A stretch of DNA of 64,000 bases, from assembly GCA_963791315.1 (NCBI GenBank), contig CAWBRQ010000002.1, positions 248,001 to 312,000 on the forward strand. Direction: 5' to 3'. Of the stretch, positions 33,890 through 43,248 are shown in pieces. The DNA comes from JACCZX01 sp963791315. GTDB lineage: Bacteria; Pseudomonadota; Gammaproteobacteria; Burkholderiales; Burkholderiaceae_F. Made by a program: the position numbers and the translations under genes. The notes beneath the pieces are model-generated. The model did not search any database. It was not told the origin of the DNA and saw only the letters and a list, made by a program, of their open reading frames with translations. The stretch's first letter is position 1; every line of letters begins with the position of its first letter.

Positions 33890-36201
33890 GCATGCGTACG
33901 CACGGCGCTGTTGCCCCCACCACGCGGCCGCACGATCTGCTGCACGTTCTTGACACGGCGTAGCGCGCGTATCACTCGCGCGAGGTGCACGCGATCATGC
34001 ACCTGAATTTTGAAATGAATCAGCGCGAGCTTGGCGTCTTCGTCTTCAAGATGCACGTTCAAGATGTTGGATTCAGCCTCTGCAATCGCGACTGCGATGC
34101 GGCCCAACACTCCGCGCTCGTTTAAAGCGCTGACATCGACGCCGACGGTGAAATTGCTGGCTGGATCCTTCGCCCATTGAAGTTCGATCCAGCGATCAGG
34201 GTCCGCGCGCCGCGCGCGCTGCGCGTGCAGACATTCGGCCTGATGCACGGCTAGACCCTGCCCCTTGCGGATGTGTCCGACGATGGGGTCGTCGGGAATC
34301 GGATGACAACAGGTTGCCATCTGCACCGCCATGCCCTCAGTGCCGCGCACCATGACTGGAACCTGGCTCGCCTGCGCAACCGGACTATGGCTTTGCGAGT
34401 CGCTACCTTCGGCCGAATCCAGTGCAAGTTGCCGCGCAACGACCGCGGGCAGCCTGCGACCAAGACCAATGTCGGCCCACAGATCCTCGCGTGATTTGCT
34501 GTCGGACTGCTTGACGACCTTGTTCCATTGTTCGTCGGTAACATCCGCCAGCGATAAGCTGAACTGCTGGGCTGCTTGCGCAAGCAAACGTTCACCGAGT
34601 TCGACCGATTCGTCGAACTTCATCGTGCGCAGAAAATGTCGAATCTCCGAACGTGCCTTACCGGTTCGTACGAAGGACACCCAGGCGGGGTTGGGTTTCG
34701 CCTCGGGGCCGGTGATGATCTCTACCATGTCACCGTTTTTCAGCTGGGTGCGCAGCGGCTGAATCTCGTTGTTGATGCGCGCAGCAACCGTCTTATTGCC
34801 GACGTCGGTATGAATGCTGTAGGCGAAGTCCACCGGCGTCGCGTCGCGCGGCAGTGCGACGATGCGACCCTTGGGCGTGAAGATGTACACCTTGTCCGGG
34901 AATAGATCGACCTTGATGTGCTCGAGAAACTCGCTCGAATCTCCGGTTTGGCGCTGAATCTCCAGCAGCGATTGCAGCCATTGATGAGTGCGCGATTGCA
35001 GCTCCGACAGATCGGAATCGTCGTCTTTGTAGAGCCAATGAGCGGCCACGCCGGTTTCTGCCACGTGGTGCATGTCCTTGGTGCGGATCTGAAACTCGAC
35101 GGGTGTGCCATACGGCCCAATTAGCGTCGTGTGTAGCGACTGATAGCCGTTGACTTTCGGAATTGCGATGTAGTCCTTGAACTTGCCCGGAACCGGCTTG
35201 TACAGGCTGTGCAGCGTGCCCAGCGCGAGATAACACTGCGCCGGCGTGTCGACGACGACGCGAAAGCCATAAATGTCGAGCACTTGCGAAAACGTAAGGC
35301 GCTTGTCGGCCATCTTGCGATAGATGCCGTACACGGTCTTCTCGCGCCCCTGCACTTCGGCCTTGAGCTTCGCATCCGCGAGCGACTTGCGTACCGCGAC
35401 CATCATCTTGCCAAGCACTTCGCGTCGGTTGCCACGCGCCGCAAGTACCGCCTTGTTGAGCACCTGATAGCGAAGCGGATACAGATGCTCGAAACTCAGC
35501 TCCTCGAGCTCGCGAAACAGGGTGTTCAACCCTAGACGATGCGCGATCGGCGCATAGATTTCGAGAGTCTCGCGCGCGATTCGGCGGCGGCGCTCGGCGT
35601 CGACCGCTTCGAGCGTGCGCATGTTGTGGAGGCGATCGGCGAGCTTGATCAGCATCACGCGCACGTCGCGCGCCATCGCCAGCAGCATCTTGCGAAAGTT
35701 CTCGGCCTGCGCTTGTTCGGTCGACGAGAACTGCAGTCGATCGAGCTTTGAGACACCATCGACCAGATCGGCAACAGTGGAACCGAAGCGCTCGATCAAC
35801 TGAGACTGCTCGACGCCGCAGTCTTCGATCACGTCGTGCAGCAGCGCGGCCTGGATGGCAGCGCCGTCGAGGCGCCATTCGGTCAGTATCTCAGCGACCG
35901 CGAGCGGATGCGTGATGTACGGCGCGCCGCTGCGACGGAATTGTCCGAGATGTGCTTCGTCGGAGAAGCGGAAGGCTTCCTTGACTTTTTGAACGTCGGC
36001 CGACGGCAGATACTTCTTGACGCGGTCAGTCAGCGTCGCGACGGTGGCGACGGCGCTTGCGGGTTCAGCATCGGGCTCGCAGCGCCAGACGGCTTTTCTG
36101 AATGCCTCCGCCGCACGCCGCGCGAAGCCAGGTGCTGCTGGCTCAGGGCGTTGGAGGCGACCGGAGGATCTGGCGATTCCATCAGCCCGCGCGCCGGTCA
36201 C
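33874..36201 (-). CDS. spoT: Bifunctional (p)ppGpp synthetase/hydrolase SpoT
   Basis: Controls the stringent response by making and degrading ppGpp. 775 residues, intact. Hydrolase: HD site in ALLHDVIEDCG and LIKLADRLHNMRTLEA. Synthetase: YGIYRKMADKRLTFSQVLDI, GYQSLHTTLIGPYGTPVEFQ and RTKDMHHVAETGVAAHWLYK. Then TGS (KVYIFTPKGRIVALPRDATP), a zinc-finger-like segment (MATCCHPIPDDPIVGHI) and ACT (LNERGVLGRIAVAIAEAESN). The ORF opens with a GTG at 36201; the first 50 or so residues are not family-like, so the real start may lie further in. It follows rpoZ in the usual order. Confidence 0.95.
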   Translation of the reverse strand: MTGARADGIARSSGRLQRPEPAAPGFARRAAEAFRKAVWRCEPDAEPASAVATVATLTDRVKKYLPSADVQKVKEAFRFSDEAHLGQFRRSGAPYITHPLAVAEILTEWRLDGAAIQAALLHDVIEDCGVEQSQLIERFGSTVADLVDGVSKLDRLQFSSTEQAQAENFRKMLLAMARDVRVMLIKLADRLHNMRTLEAVDAERRRRIARETLEIYAPIAHRLGLNTLFRELEELSFEHLYPLRYQVLNKAVLAARGNRREVLGKMMVAVRKSLADAKLKAEVQGREKTVYGIYRKMADKRLTFSQVLDIYGFRVVVDTPAQCYLALGTLHSLYKPVPGKFKDYIAIPKVNGYQSLHTTLIGPYGTPVEFQIRTKDMHHVAETGVAAHWLYKDDDSDLSELQSRTHQWLQSLLEIQRQTGDSSEFLEHIKVDLFPDKVYIFTPKGRIVALPRDATPVDFAYSIHTDVGNKTVAARINNEIQPLRTQLKNGDMVEIITGPEAKPNPAWVSFVRTGKARSEIRHFLRTMKFDESVELGERLLAQAAQQFSLSLADVTDEQWNKVVKQSDSKSREDLWADIGLGRRLPAVVARQLALDSAEGSDSQSHSPVAQASQVPVMVRGTEGMAVQMATCCHPIPDDPIVGHIRKGQGLAVHQAECLHAQRARRADPDRWIELQWAKDPASNFTVGVDVSALNERGVLGRIAVAIAEAESNILNVHLEDEDAKLALIHFKIQVHDRVHLARVIRALRRVKNVQQIVRPRGGGNSAVRTHAHDLA

Positions 36202-36234
36202 GTGGGTTCGGAGCTGATGTAACTCAGCCGTGCT

Positions 36235-36438
36235 TTAGATCGGAACCTTGCGCAGCATTTCGATGCCAACTTTGCCTTGCGCGATTTCGCGCAGCGCAGC
36301 GACCGGGGGTTTGTCGCGCGTATCGATCTTCGGCGTATGGCCTTGCGCCAGCTGACGCGCGCGGTAGGCCGCGGCGAGCGCCAGCTGAAAGCGGTTCGGG
36401 ATGTGCTTCAGGCAATCTTCAACGGTGATGCGAGCCAT
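36235..36438 (-). CDS. rpoZ: RNA polymerase omega subunit RpoZ
   Basis: Omega helps assemble RNA polymerase and forms one ppGpp-binding site. 67 residues: MARITVEDCLKHIPNRFQLA and AAAYRARQLAQGHTP match the family closely, with KPPVAALREIAQGKVGIEML at the end. Lies between gmk and spoT, as in most Proteobacteria. Confidence 0.95.
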   Translation of the reverse strand: MARITVEDCLKHIPNRFQLALAAAYRARQLAQGHTPKIDTRDKPPVAALREIAQGKVGIEMLRKVPI

Positions 36439-36506
36439 GGCGGTACCTTCGTGGGATGTGCCCGTATTTTAGCCGACCACAGCACCCTGGTGCGGTCGGA
36501 TCGGCG

Positions 36507-37110
36507 CTATCCGATCCCAATTGCCTGAAATAGCGCCCGATGGCGTGCCATCTGCGTGCTGTACCGCAGCCGCGTGGCGGTCACGATCGCGACCAGCTGC
36601 GACAGCGCTAGATCGAAAATCCTCGTTGATCACGATGAAATCGAACTCGGGTGCGTGCTCGATTTCGCTGCGCGCAGCTGACAGGCGGCGCGCGATCACA
36701 GCCGGCGAGTCCTGGCCCCGCTTCTTCAGACGCGCTTCGAGCGCTTCGATCGATGGGGGCAGGATAAAGATTCCGACGGTCTGCGCGAACTGCGCTTTGA
36801 CCTGCCGTGCCCCTTGCCAGTCGATTTCGAGCAAGACGTCGATGCCGGTGCGGACGCGCTGCTCGATCCAGATACGCGATGTCGCGTAATAGTTGCCGTG
36901 TACCTCGGCGCTCTCGATAAATTCGCCGGCCGCGCGCCGCCGCTCGAACTCGTCGACGCTGCTGAAGTGATACTCACGGCCACTTTGCTCGCCGGGACGC
37001 GGCGCGCGCGTCGTGCAGGAAACTGACAATTGAATGTTCGAGTCGCGCGCGAGCAGCGCATTGACGAGCGTCGATTTGCCGGCACCCGACGGTGCGACCA
37101 CCAGGAACAT
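36507..37110 (-). CDS. gmk: Guanylate kinase Gmk (one frameshift)
   Basis: Phosphorylates GMP to GDP. The P-loop APSGAGKST is near the N-terminus; SCTTRAPRPGEQSGREYHF (GMP binding), ESAEVHGNYYATS, VLLEIDWQGARQVK and IFILPPSIEALEARLKKRG follow. An extra T near 36614 shifts the frame in EDF; corrected, the end reads LALSQLVAIVTATRLRYSTQ and closes with QAIGIG at 36507. I used the ATG at 37110; the usual family start lies about 10 residues earlier, where no start codon is visible in frame. Confidence 0.9.
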
Positions 37111-37150
37111 GTTGCCGCCGCGGAGGAGGTGGTCCAGTCTGGAGATGCAG

Positions 37151-38069
37151 TCACTCGAGGTTTTGAATCTGTTCGCGCATCTGCTCGATCAGAATCTTCA
37201 GCTCGACCGACGCGTTAGTCATTTCGATCGCAGCCGCTTTTGAACCGAGCGTGTTGGCTTCGCGATTGAGTTCCTGCATCAAGAAGTCGAGTCGGCGACC
37301 TACTGCACCGCCTCCGGCACGAGCACGCGCCGCACCTCGACGACGTGTGTTGAAAGGCGCTTGATTTCCTCGTCGACATCCATTTTCAGCGCGTACAGCG
37401 TCACTTCCTGGCGGATACGCTCGGATATTTCTTCACGCGTCAGTGCGACGCATCGGAGAGCGCCGGGCCCAATGCCTTTTCCAGCCGCTCCTCAACTTGC
37501 GTTCGACCGACGCCAGCAGGTCCGGCGCGCGCGCCTGCACCTGGGCGGCGACATGGTCGATTTGCTCACATTGCGCCAGCAGCACCTCGCGCAGCGCGGC
37601 ACCTTCGCGCCGTCTCGACTCGGCCAGCGCGGCCAGAGCTTCGGCCAACGCCGCCAGCACCTGAGTGCGGAGCAATGTCCGGCTCCGCGCCCGGTGTCTC
37701 GACAACGCCCGGCCAGTTAAGGACGTCGGCGGTGCTTATCGGTGCGGCACCGGGAAGGGTGTTGGCCACTTGCGCAGCGAGCTGCCGCGAGCTGTTTCAA
37801 AGCGCGCTGGATTCAACTGTGGCTCGTTTTCGCCCGACGCGCGCGCGACCGACAGTCGGCATTCGACCTTGCCACGAGCGATGCTGCGCGGCGATCGCTT
37901 CGCGCACCGCGGCTTCGGTACCGCGCAAATCATCGGGCATCTTGAGCGACAAGTCGAGAAAACGTGAGTTGACCGAGCGCAATTCGAGCGTCAAACGGCC
38001 TAGTGCAGTCGGGCGCGCAGCACTCGCGAAGCCGGTCATGCTGGCGACGGGCTTCATCGTTGAAGTCAA
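37151..38069 (-). CDS. yicC: YicC-family endoribonuclease (frameshifted)
   Basis: The YicC/YloC family contains endoribonucleases linked to small-RNA decay. The N-terminus MTSTMKPVASMTGFASA contains the family hallmark SMTGFA, followed by LELRSVNSRFLDLSLKMPDD. Later parts are VECRLSVARASGENE, ALAESRRREGAALREVLLAQ, the acidic region DVDEEIKRLSTHV and FLMQELNREANTLGSKAA, ending ILIEQMREQIQNLE with TGA at 37151. At least five indels break the gene between 37280 and 37890. It is in the usual position before gmk. Confidence 0.85.
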
Positions 38070-38244
38070 CGAATGTCAGCCAGTAAGACCGGGGAATGCG
38101 ATGTCATCACGGTCAAAGTATCAAGTGCTATTTGAGAGGTCGGGCAGAGATTTAAGACGAAAACAGGCGAAAACGCACCCTATTGTTGTTACGGCTCACC
38201 GAGCCCTATTGGCTAGAATCGCCGCGGTTCCCAACACTGTCACC

Positions 38245-39243
38245 ATGCCCGCGCAGACCAACGCATCTTTACCCGAAGGCCTCGAGGTCGGCGGCTATCG
38301 CATTGTAAAGAAGATATCTTCAGCGGCGGATTCTCGATCGTCTATCTCGCGACCGATGAGCAACGGCAATTCGGTCGCGATCAAGGAATACATGCCGGCT
38401 GCGCTCGCACAGCGCAAGCCTGGCGAACTGTCGCCGTACATCGCGCCGGAGAATCTCAACACCTACCGCATCGGCCTGAAGTGCTTCTTCGAGGAAGGCC
38501 GTGCGCTCGCGTCGATCTATCACCCGAACATCGTGCGCGTCATCAATTTCTTTCGCGCCAACGAGACGGTGTACATGGTGATGCACTACGAATCGGGCCG
38601 CTCGTTGCAGGAACACGTCTTGCGGAACCGGAACAAAGATCAGAAAGACGTCCTATCGGAGCGGTTCGTCCGGCGCGTGTTCGCTCAGGTGATGAACGGC
38701 TTGCGCGAAGTTCATTCGAACCGGTTGCTGCACCTGGACGTCAAGCCCGCCAATATCTATCTGCGGATGGACGGCACGCCGATTCTGCTCGACTTCGGCG
38801 CAGCGCGGCAGACGCTGCAGCGAGACATCAGCAAGACCTATCCGATGTATACGCCGGGCTTCGCCGCGCCCGAGCTGTACAAGCGCGACGCCGAGCTGGG
38901 CCCGTGGACCGATGTGTACTCGATCGGTTCGTGCGTCTACGCGTGCATGTCGGGCATGCCGCCGCAGGAATCGGACCATCGGTTGAAGGAAGACAAGATG
39001 CCGACGGCGCTGCGATCGTTCCGCGGTTTGTACTCGAATCAGTTGATCTCGATGGTCGAGCGCTGTTTACGGCTCAATTCGTTGGAGCGGCCGCAAACGG
39101 TGTTCGCCGTGCAAAAGGAGCTGCTGCAGAACGTCCCGGAGCGGCCGGAGTTCTCGATGGTCGAACGCACCGGGGCACGCTGGCGCAACCTGCAGGAGCG
39201 GTCTTCGCGCTTCATGAAGGATCACAACATCACTTGGTTCTAG
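38245..39243 (+). CDS. Serine/threonine protein kinase (two compensating frameshifts in the glycine-rich loop)
   Basis: A soluble Hanks-type kinase of about 332 residues. The Gly-rich loop reads correctly (SGGFSIVYLATDEQ) only in another frame between about 38318 and 38365, so one base was lost and one gained. Other kinase motifs: VAIKEYMPAAL (Lys), FFEEGRALASIYHPNIV, HLDVKPANIYL (catalytic loop with HLD for HRD), LLDFGAARQ (DFG) and FAAPELYKRDAELGPWTDVYSIG. No membrane or sensor domain. Together with the PP2C gene 200 bp downstream it forms a kinase/phosphatase pair, common beside rph in Burkholderiales. Substrates unknown. Confidence 0.88.
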   Translation: MPAQTNASLPEGLEVGGYRIVKKISSAADSRSSISRPMSNGNSVAIKEYMPAALAQRKPGELSPYIAPENLNTYRIGLKCFFEEGRALASIYHPNIVRVINFFRANETVYMVMHYESGRSLQEHVLRNRNKDQKDVLSERFVRRVFAQVMNGLREVHSNRLLHLDVKPANIYLRMDGTPILLDFGAARQTLQRDISKTYPMYTPGFAAPELYKRDAELGPWTDVYSIGSCVYACMSGMPPQESDHRLKEDKMPTALRSFRGLYSNQLISMVERCLRLNSLERPQTVFAVQKELLQNVPERPEFSMVERTGARWRNLQERSSRFMKDHNITWF

Positions 39244-39444
39244 GCGGCGCGCAAAAGTGAAACCTACTTTCGCCCGATTGAGTTTCAAAGAATCGCCGGC
39301 AAAGCCAGACATTTTTTAGTACAAGGGCTAAGTGGCACGCTGAAGAAGACGCGAGCTTGACTTTACTGCGGCGCGCTCGGCCGTTCAAAGTCGGCCGCCA
39401 CTTCGCCGTAGTGCGACTGCGATTGCGGTCGCGTACCGAGGACC

Positions 39445-40368
39445 ATGCCTATGCGTTTTTCCGTTTACCAGGAGAGCAAGAAAGGCGGCCGGCGGATCAA
39501 TCAGGACCGCATGGGGTACCTGTACACGCGCGATTCGCTGTTGATGCTGGTGGCGGATGGAATGGGCGGACACGCGCGCGGAGAGGTGGCTTCGCAATTG
39601 ACGCTGCAGACGCTGGCGTCGATCTATCAGCGCGATGCCAAGCCGCTTGCTAGCCGATCCGGTGCGGTTTCTCGAGGACTCGGTGTTGGCCGCACATCGG
39701 GAGTTGCACCGTTATCGTGCCGAGCACAGCCTGCCCGAAGCGCCGCGGACGACTCTGGTCGCCTGCATCGTTCAACAGGGCGTCGCCATCTGGGCACACG
39801 TCGGCGACTCGCGGCTCTACATGATTCGCGGCGGCCGCATTCTCGACCGCACGATCGATCATTCGCGCGTTCATCATCTGGTTCAGTCGGGCTTGATTCG
39901 GCCCGAAGACGCGAAGGATCATCCTGAGCGCAACCGCATCTTCAACTGCATCGGCGCCTACGTCGCGCCTACGGTCGAGGTCAGCCGACCGGTCGCTATG
40001 CGCAATGGCGACACGATACTGCTGTGCTCGGATGGACTGTGGGGCACGCTGAACGACCGACAGGTCGCAGACGCGTTCACCGGCAAGACGGTGATGCGTG
40101 CGGTGCCGGAACTGATGGAGCTCGCGCTGGAGCTGAGCGGCCCCGAGTCCGACAACTGCACCGGCGTCGCGATGACGTGGGCCGGTACCGAGTCGATGGA
40201 AATGGTGCCGCCGAGCGAAGCATCCGGTGTCTACCTTGCTGATTCCCGAGGGAACGGTTGCATCGACGATTCAGATGCCACGAGTGGCGAGCTGGCGTCG
40301 ACGAGGAACTGTCGGAAGAGCAGATCGACGACGCGGTGGCCGAGATCCAGAAGGCAATTCAGCGCTAG
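39445..40368 (+). CDS. PP2C-family serine/threonine phosphatase (frameshifted)
   Basis: About 307 residues after correction. PP2C motifs: NQDRMGY, LLMLVADGMGGHARGE (metal-binding Asp and Gly), TTLVACIVQQGVAIWAHVGDSR, DTILLCSDGLWGTL and SGPESDNCTGVAMTW. Frame changes near 39645, 40230 and 40290; the corrected tail reads LSEEQIDDAVAEIQKAIQR and stops at TAG 40366-40368. It probably reverses the phosphorylation made by the kinase upstream. Confidence 0.87.
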
Positions 40369-40453
40369 CGGCAAACTCGTCGCAAAATAGCGGTCTTCAC
40401 GGTCAGGGACGCGTGCGGCTCTGCCGCAGGTTTCGGCTTCTCAATGGAATCCG

Positions 40454-41197
40454 ATGCCGATTCCAATGCCTCCGCCGCCGCCCCAGCGGCCGTCGCGCCG
40501 ACGAACTGCGTCCGGTACGACTCACTGCGTAACTTCACCAAGCATGCCGAAGGCTCGGTGCTGGTCGAATTCGGCGATACGCGCGTCATCTGCACGGCGA
40601 GCGTCGAGGAGCGCGTCCCCGCCTTCCTGAAGGGCAAGGGCGAAGGGCTGGGTGACCGCTGAGTACGGCATGCTGCCGCGCGCAACGCACACGCGCGTCG
40701 AGCGTGAGGCCGCACGCGGCAAGCAGGGCGGCCGCACGCAGGAGATCCAACGGTCTGATCGGCCGCAGCTTGCGGGCCGTGTTCGATCTCGCGGCGCTGG
40801 GCGAGCGCACGTTGCACATCGACTGCGACGTCCTCCAGGCTGACGGCGGTACGCGCACCGCCGCGATCACCGGCGGCTATGTCGCGGCGTACGATGCGTG
40901 CCGCTGGTTGCGCGCGCGCGGCATGATCGACAACGTGCCGGTGCGGATCTTCGTCGCGGCGGTTTCGGTCGGTCTGCATCGGCGGCATCGCCGTGCTCGA
41001 CCTCGACTACGTCGAAGACTCCAGCTGCGATACTGACATGAATGTTGTGATGACCGGCAACGGCGGCTTCGTCGAACTGCAGGGCACTGCGGAAGGTGCG
41101 CCGTTTTCAGCGCAAGCAGATGGAGTCCATGCTGCAGCTCGCCAGCGGCGGCATACGCTCGCTGGTTGCCGCGCAGAAGCACGCGCTCGAGCTGTGA
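40454..41197 (+). CDS. rph: Ribonuclease PH (frameshifted)
   Basis: RNase PH trims tRNA 3' ends by phosphorolysis. Motifs: NFTKHAEGSVLVEFGDTRVI, ERVPAFLKGKGEG, VTAEYGMLPRATHTR (active site), RGKQGGRTQEIQR, IGRSLRAVFDLAALGERTL, IDCDVLQADGGTRTAAITGG, VLDLDYVEDSSCDTDMNVVM and ending VAAQKHALEL at 41197. At least six frame changes (near 40500, 40535, 40650, 40755, 40985 and 41110). Start at 40454 or 40466 is a best guess. Its stop overlaps the rdgB start. Confidence 0.88.
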
Positions 41198-41788
41198 GAC
41201 GGCGCCTAATTCTGGCGTCCAGCAACGCGGCAAAGCTGCGCGAAATCTCGACAATGTTGGACGGATCTGTCCTGGGACATCGTGCCGCAGAGCGAACTTG
41301 GGGTCGAGGCAGCCGACGAACCTCATCCAACGTTCGTCGAGAACGCACTCGCGAAGGCGCGTCATGCGTCAGCGCGCAGCGGGCTGCCGGCGCTCGCCGA
41401 CGACTCTGGACTGTGCGTCGAGTCGCTCGACGGCGAGCCCGGCGTGCGCTCGGCACGCTTCGCTGGCGAGGGCGCGAGCGATCAGAGCAACAACGCAGAG
41501 TTGCTGCGGCGCCTCGCGGCGCTACACAGCGGCGGGCACACTACATCTGTGTACTCGTCGCGGTCCGCTCGGCAGAAGATGCAGAGCCGATCGTCGTCGA
41601 TGCGCGCTGGTACGGCGAAATCACGCAGGCTCCGCGCGGCTCGGGCGGGTTCGGTTACGACCCTCTGTTCTACGTCCCAAGCTTGGGTCTGACCGCAGCC
41701 GAACTCGATCCGGCGCACAAGAACCGAATCAGCCATCGCGGCCTGGCATTGCGCACGCTGGCGGCAACGGTTGGCCGATTGGAGTTGA
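41194..41788 (+). CDS. rdgB: dITP/XTP pyrophosphatase RdgB (frameshifted)
   Basis: Removes non-canonical purine nucleotides from the dNTP pool. GTG start at 41194 overlaps the rph stop (GTGA). Motifs: RRRLILASSNAAKLREI, PTFVENALAKARHASARSGL, ALADDSGLCVESLDGEPGV, SARFAGEGASDQSNN and GGFGYDPLFYVP. Frame changes near 41265 and 41540. In the given sequence the last frame runs through the stop into hemW; the TGA at 41786-41788 in a neighbouring frame, overlapping the hemW ATG, is probably the true end. Confidence 0.85.
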
Positions 41789-43050
41789 TGAACTCGACGA
41801 TCGAAATAAAATCGCCGCGACTTCCGGCAGCCAACGCTGACGTGTCCGCCTATCTGCGGCCTGGCAGCCTCAATCTGCGCGCGCTCCCGCCGCTTGCGCT
41901 TTACGTTCATTACCCATGGTGCGTTCGCAAGTGCCCATATTGCGATTTCAATTCGCATGAGGTGAGCACAGCGCGGTGCCGTTGAAGATGAGTATCTGAA
42001 CGCCGTGCGCGCCGACCTAGAGGCTGCGCTGCCGCTGATTTGGGGACGACGCATCGATCAGCGTCTTCATCGGCGGCGGAACGCCGAGTCTGATGAGTGC
42101 CGACGGCACTGGACCGTTTGCTGTCGGACATCCGTGCGCTGCTTCCACTCGCACTCGACTGCGAGATAACGCTTGAAGCCAATCCCGGGACCTTCGAGGC
42201 GGAGCGTTTTGCCGCCTACCGCGCCTCCGGAGTGAATCGATTGTCGATCGGCATCCAGTCGTTCGATGAACAAAAGCTGAAGTCGCTCGGCCGAATCCAC
42301 GATCGCTCACAGGCGTTCGCCGCGATCGAGATCGCACAATGTCACTTCGACAATTTCAACCTCGACCTGATGTACGCGCTTCCCAGACCAGTCGCTGAAC
42401 GAACTGCAGGCTGACGTCGAACACGCGCTCGCCGCGCAGCCGCCGCACCTGTCGTTGTATCAACTGACGCTGGAGCCGAATACCGTGTTCGCCAAATATC
42501 CGCCCGCGCTGCCCGACGAGGACGTGTCAGCAGCGATGCAGGAATGGATCGAGGCGAGCACGGCAGAAGCGGGATACCGCCGCTACGAGGTGTCTGCGTA
42601 CGCGACGGCAATGCGCGAGTGCCGGCACAACCTGAATTACTGGACGTTCGGCGACTACCTCGGCGTGGGTGCCGGCGCTCACAGCAAGATCTCGTTTCCG
42701 CATCGCATCGTTCGGCAGGTGCGGTTTCGTCAGCCGGCGTCTTATCTAGATCGCGCCGCAGCGGGAGAATTCGTGGCCGAGAGCCACGAAGTCGCACGCG
42801 ACGAGTTGCCGTTCGAATTCATGCTGAATGCGCTGACGGTTGCCGGACGGGGTGCCGAGCAACTCGTTTCTTGAGAGGACCGGCGCTTCACTTCAGCTCG
42901 GTCGAGCCCGAACTGAACGAGGCGGAACGGCGTGGCCTGCTGGTGCGAGACCATCAATCGCTGGCTCCAACCGCGTTGGGCCTGCGCTTTCTGTCGGACC
43001 TGCAGGCGCTGTTTTTGAAGCCCGCCCGCCCTAACGTCGTGCTGCCATAA
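41788..43050 (+). CDS. hemW: HemW-type radical SAM protein (heme chaperone, frameshifted)
   Basis: HemW (formerly YggW, coproporphyrinogen dehydrogenase-like) is a radical SAM protein that carries heme. Start ATG at 41788. The radical SAM cysteines are in YPWCVRKCPYCDFNSHE; then SVFIGGGTPSLMS, LEANPGTFEAERF, RLSIGIQSFDEQKLKSLGR, NLDLMYALP, LSLYQLTLEPNT, LNYWTFGDYLGVGAGAHSKI and the C-terminal winged-helix part LNEAERRGLLVRD. At least four frame changes (near 41975, 42040, 42100, 42390 and 42865). It follows rdgB as in many Betaproteobacteria. Confidence 0.87.
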
Positions 43051-43143
43051 TCCTTCTTTCGGGGCATACTGCACTGTCTTGGGGCGTTGACGGCGCGGTG
43101 TCAGGGCCCTAAGTGATTGAATCAAACGCGCTAAGCGCTTGAC

Positions 43144-43158
43144 GCACAAGGGTAGTGC
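43144..43158 (+). promoter_or_regulatory. Candidate NtrC-binding site before glnA
   Basis: GCAC-N7-GTGC with the exact spacing of NtrC sites, located about 30 bp upstream of the -24 element. Only one clear site is visible; NtrC usually uses two. Confidence 0.5.
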
Positions 43159-43185
43159 AGCCCTAGGCAGCCTTTGTACCGCTTT

Positions 43186-43201
43186 TGGCACGCTTAATGC
43201 G
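43186..43201 (+). promoter_or_regulatory. Sigma-54-type promoter of glnA
   Basis: TGGCACGCTTAATGCG: GG at 43187-43188, ten bases, GC at 43199-43200; full -24 element. Sigma-54 control of glnA under nitrogen limitation is well known. The leader would be about 37 nt. Confidence 0.75.
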
Positions 43202-43248
43202 TTGCGCTGCGACACACCACTTTGTTAACGGCTAGGGGAGAAATTCGA

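Noticed and set aside
34793..35878. A 361-codon minus-strand frame
   Set aside because: Lies within spoT in another frame of the same strand; Arg/Ala-rich shadow.
41194..43050. Apparent RdgB-HemW fusion protein
   Set aside because: One indel removes the rdgB stop; a TGATG overlap at 41786-41790 shows the normal two-gene arrangement.
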